DNA from: Halanaerobium polyolivorans
Lineage (GTDB): Bacteria > Bacillota > Halanaerobiia > Halanaerobiales > Halanaerobiaceae
Assembly: GCF_020711195.1 (NCBI RefSeq)
Contig: NZ_JAJFAT010000013.1
Span: 20,034 to 84,033, forward strand
Reading direction: 5' to 3'
Length of the DNA: 64,000 nucleotides
This document shows positions 61,865 through 64,000 of this stretch, one piece after another. A model generated the notes under the pieces. That model saw only the letters and a program-made list of their open reading frames with translations, was not told where the DNA came from and did no database searches. The position numbers were made by a program, and so were the translations under genes. The stretch's first letter is position 1; each line of letters starts with the position of its first letter.

Positions 61865-63892
61865 TTACTTTAATATAATATTTTTTAGATATTCAATATC
61901 ATCCAAATCTCTTAATTTATTTAAAAACTCATCATTTTGAACAATATATTGAAATATTCTAAAAAAATCAGCTGCTGTTTCTTTTTTCTTTAATGCTAAA
62001 AGAAAAATTAAATCTACCTTTTCATTTCCCCAAACAATTGGCTTATCAATTGTAGCTAGAGCAATTTGTGATTTTTTAATATATTTATTTTCACCATGTG
62101 GAATTGCTATACCCTTACCAACTGCTGTGGACATTAGCAACTCTCTATCTATAATAGATTTAATATATGACTTTTCTACACAACCACTTTTATACAACTT
62201 ATCAGCCAAAAATTTAATAACCTTTTCCTTTGAATTTAATCTAATATTTAAAAAGAAAAGCTTCTCACTAAACAATTTATTAAGAGTTTTTAATTTGTTA
62301 ATAGAAACTTCTTTAATGGACGTATTAGTTATTTTTATTTTACTCAATTTATTTTTAATTAATTGAACATCTTTACTTGTTACAAGTGAACTAATATAAA
62401 CAATTGGTGAATCGAGTTCATCTACTTTGAAATTTTCAAGTGGAACAGAACTAATTATTACATCCACTTCTTTTTTATAATTTTTTTGCTGTAGTTCTCT
62501 TATAGAAAATACGCCAATAATATTCAGATTAGAAATTTCGTTTTCTAATTTTGCAGATATCAATTGAGCAGTCCCTATCCCACTTCCACAGACTATTATT
62601 GCACTTAATTCTCCGTTTTTTCTTTCAAGAGCAGCACCTAAATGAAGTGCGATATAACCTATTTCTGCTTCTGGTAAACTAATATTTAATTTATTTTCAA
62701 ATATTATATTGGTAGCCCAAGCAGCTCTATATACATTTGCATAATTTTTTTTGATTTCTTTTATCATTGGGTTTCTCAAGCTCATACCGTGTTTCAATCT
62801 ATTTATTGTTGGCCTAAGGTGTAGAACTAATCCTAGTAATAACTGCCTTTCTTTTTTTAAATTTACACTAAGAATGTTTCCTGCCATAGCTATAATATCT
62901 TCAGCAATATTAATTATCTTTGGATCTGTATTTTTCAGTATTAATTCTATATTTTTTTCCTCTAAATTAAGCTGCTTTTTAGCTCCTAAAATATGTAGAG
63001 CTATATAACCAATTTCAGCTTCTGGAATTTTAATATCCAATTTTTCATGTAATTTTTCTGCAATTAAGTTGGCTATTAAAAATTCTTTTTTATCTCTCAA
63101 ATTATCCAACTGCTCTTGCTCCATTTTTATATTTTTCTTGTTTTTCAATCTAGCAGTACTAATAGCAATATGAATTACTAAACCAGCAAAAGTTTCATCT
63201 GCAAAAATAAAACCTAGTTCTTCTTCTGTTTCCTCCAGTATCACCTCTATATGCTTGAAAGATATCCCCGGGAAAATTTGATTCAGTTTATTATATGTCT
63301 GTTTATCAATTCTCTTATCCATCTTAATATTAAAATCAGACTCAAAAAATATTTTTAATTCATTATCATCTTTAAACTCCCTTAACAAATCTACAACTGC
63401 TTCTCTCATGTCTTTTTCTTTGCCTTCCACAAATATACCATAATATCTCTTTCTAATTAATTTGAGTCTATGTTGTTTTAACCACTTATCTACTTTTTTT
63501 AAATCTTTGAATACAGTTGTTTTAGAAACGAACATTTCTGATGCTAAATTATCCATAGTTATCTTATTATTTTTTTGCAAAAGAGTCTTTAATATATACT
63601 GCTGTCTCTTGTTAGGTGTTAAAGAAATATCAATAGATTTAAATACAGATAATTTCTTTTCTAAACTAAGTCTTTTCTTATTATCCAAATCTAAATATAC
63701 ACCTACTCCTCTTTTGATAATAAGTTCGATTTCTCTTTCTTCAAACCAATTAACAAGTTTTTTTAAATCACTTCTAATTGTCCGAGAAGAAACTTCTAGT
63801 TCTTTTGCTAAATTTTCAGTTGTTAAAGGATCTTTAGTTTCTAATAAAATGGATAATAATTTTCTACTTCTTTTGTTGGGTAAGTCCAACAT
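61865..63892 (-). CDS. BglG-family PTS activator with two PRDs, EIIB-like and EIIA domains
   Basis: 675 residues from ATG at 63892 (AGGGTG upstream; a GTG at 63901 overlaps). N-terminal helix-turn-helix (SSRTIRSDLKKL) and a second HTH (FVSKTTVFKDLKK) to about 160; PRD1 about 190-300 and PRD2 about 305-405 (with His-containing IGYIALHILGA and IGYIALHLGAA); EIIB-like Cys at VCGSGIGTAQLIS; EIIA-like His in GKGIAIPHGENKY. This architecture matches MtlR/ManR/LicR-type DNA-binding activators rather than BglG RNA antiterminators. It precedes and probably controls the EIIA-EIIB-EIIC-aldolase-dehydrogenase genes, with activity set by PTS phosphorylation. Confidence 0.93.
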   Translation of the reverse strand: MLDLPNKRSRKLLSILLETKDPLTTENLAKELEVSSRTIRSDLKKLVNWFEEREIELIIKRGVGVYLDLDNKKRLSLEKKLSVFKSIDISLTPNKRQQYILKTLLQKNNKITMDNLASEMFVSKTTVFKDLKKVDKWLKQHRLKLIRKRYYGIFVEGKEKDMREAVVDLLREFKDDNELKIFFESDFNIKMDKRIDKQTYNKLNQIFPGISFKHIEVILEETEEELGFIFADETFAGLVIHIAISTARLKNKKNIKMEQEQLDNLRDKKEFLIANLIAEKLHEKLDIKIPEAEIGYIALHILGAKKQLNLEEKNIELILKNTDPKIINIAEDIIAMAGNILSVNLKKERQLLLGLVLHLRPTINRLKHGMSLRNPMIKEIKKNYANVYRAAWATNIIFENKLNISLPEAEIGYIALHLGAALERKNGELSAIIVCGSGIGTAQLISAKLENEISNLNIIGVFSIRELQQKNYKKEVDVIISSVPLENFKVDELDSPIVYISSLVTSKDVQLIKNKLSKIKITNTSIKEVSINKLKTLNKLFSEKLFFLNIRLNSKEKVIKFLADKLYKSGCVEKSYIKSIIDRELLMSTAVGKGIAIPHGENKYIKKSQIALATIDKPIVWGNEKVDLIFLLALKKKETAADFFRIFQYIVQNDEFLNKLRDLDDIEYLKNIILK

Positions 63893-63901
63893 TTTAATCA
63901 C

Positions 63902-64000
63902 CCTGGGTTCATAATTTTTTTAATGCTTGATTGTATAATGAACTTGAACTAATTAAAAAAATAATAAATAAAATGCCCATAGTGGACCAAACTGTAATAT
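63902..64000. other. Upstream region of the PTS regulator, cut by window edge
   Basis: 99 bases with no coding frame. AT-rich and likely to hold the regulator's promoter; a TATACA-like hexamer is visible on the minus strand but no convincing pair. Confidence 0.3.

Noticed and set aside
63462..63914. 150-residue plus-strand frame opposite the PTS activator
   Set aside because: Antisense shadow of the helix-turn-helix region; Ser/Leu-rich low-complexity product.

Overview
The window looks like a chromosomal stretch from a fermentative, low-GC, halophilic anaerobe of the Firmicutes, most plausibly Halanaerobium or a close relative. This rests on the AT-rich sequence with strong Shine-Dalgarno sites and frequent TTG/GTG starts, the acid-rich proteins, a trimeric [FeFe]-hydrogenase with NADH-type subunits, a betaine-type osmolyte transporter, and the Bacillus-like gene order phoP-phoR-polA-mutM-coaE. 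The genus is inferred from gene content only. Almost everything is on the minus strand, so operons read from high to low coordinates.

Layout. 1-6.8 kb: disaccharide operon (LacI repressor, solute-binding protein, two MalF/MalG-type permeases, GH65 phosphorylase cut by the window edge). 6.8-10.6 kb: peptide transport genes (a family 5 binding protein and two Opp/Dpp ATPases, no permeases). 10.7-19.8 kb: two-component system, polA, mutM, an insertion sequence with a visible 10-bp target duplication, a CoaE-methylglyoxal synthase fusion, and a lytic transglycosylase. 20-22.9 kb: HtrA protease, phosphoglycerate mutase, DUF368 lipid-carrier translocase. 23-36.7 kb: all genes for UMP synthesis (pyrR-pyrP-pyrB-pyrC-pyrF-pyrK-pyrD-pyrE and carA-carB) with three PyrR attenuators. 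Between the two blocks is an unrecognised, internally duplicated membrane protein with its own promoter and a long folded leader.

36.7-45 kb: hydrogenase operon hydC-hydB-hydA. HydB carries an extra GltD-type flavoprotein module. Upstream lies an enhancer-binding regulator fused to a ferredoxin and degenerate hydrogenase-like sensor. The gap between regulator and hydC holds a good sigma-54 promoter and a cluster of AATGCA-N4-TGCATT palindromes. I read this as a self-contained redox- or hydrogen-responsive switch for hydrogenase expression, and it is the most interesting system here.

45-57.2 kb: a split permease pair, an aminotransferase, two membrane proteins on the plus strand (one an orphan relative of proton-pumping complex I/Mrp subunits), DegV, a cold-shock protein, an OpuC-type betaine operon whose binding protein is circularly permuted, PgpA, an ADP-ribosylglycohydrolase, and an acetyltransferase. 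57.6-63.9 kb: a polyol PTS operon (PRD activator, EIIA, EIIB, EIIC, a 45-residue small protein, class II aldolase, zinc dehydrogenase). No CRISPR array, rRNA, tRNA or prophage was seen.
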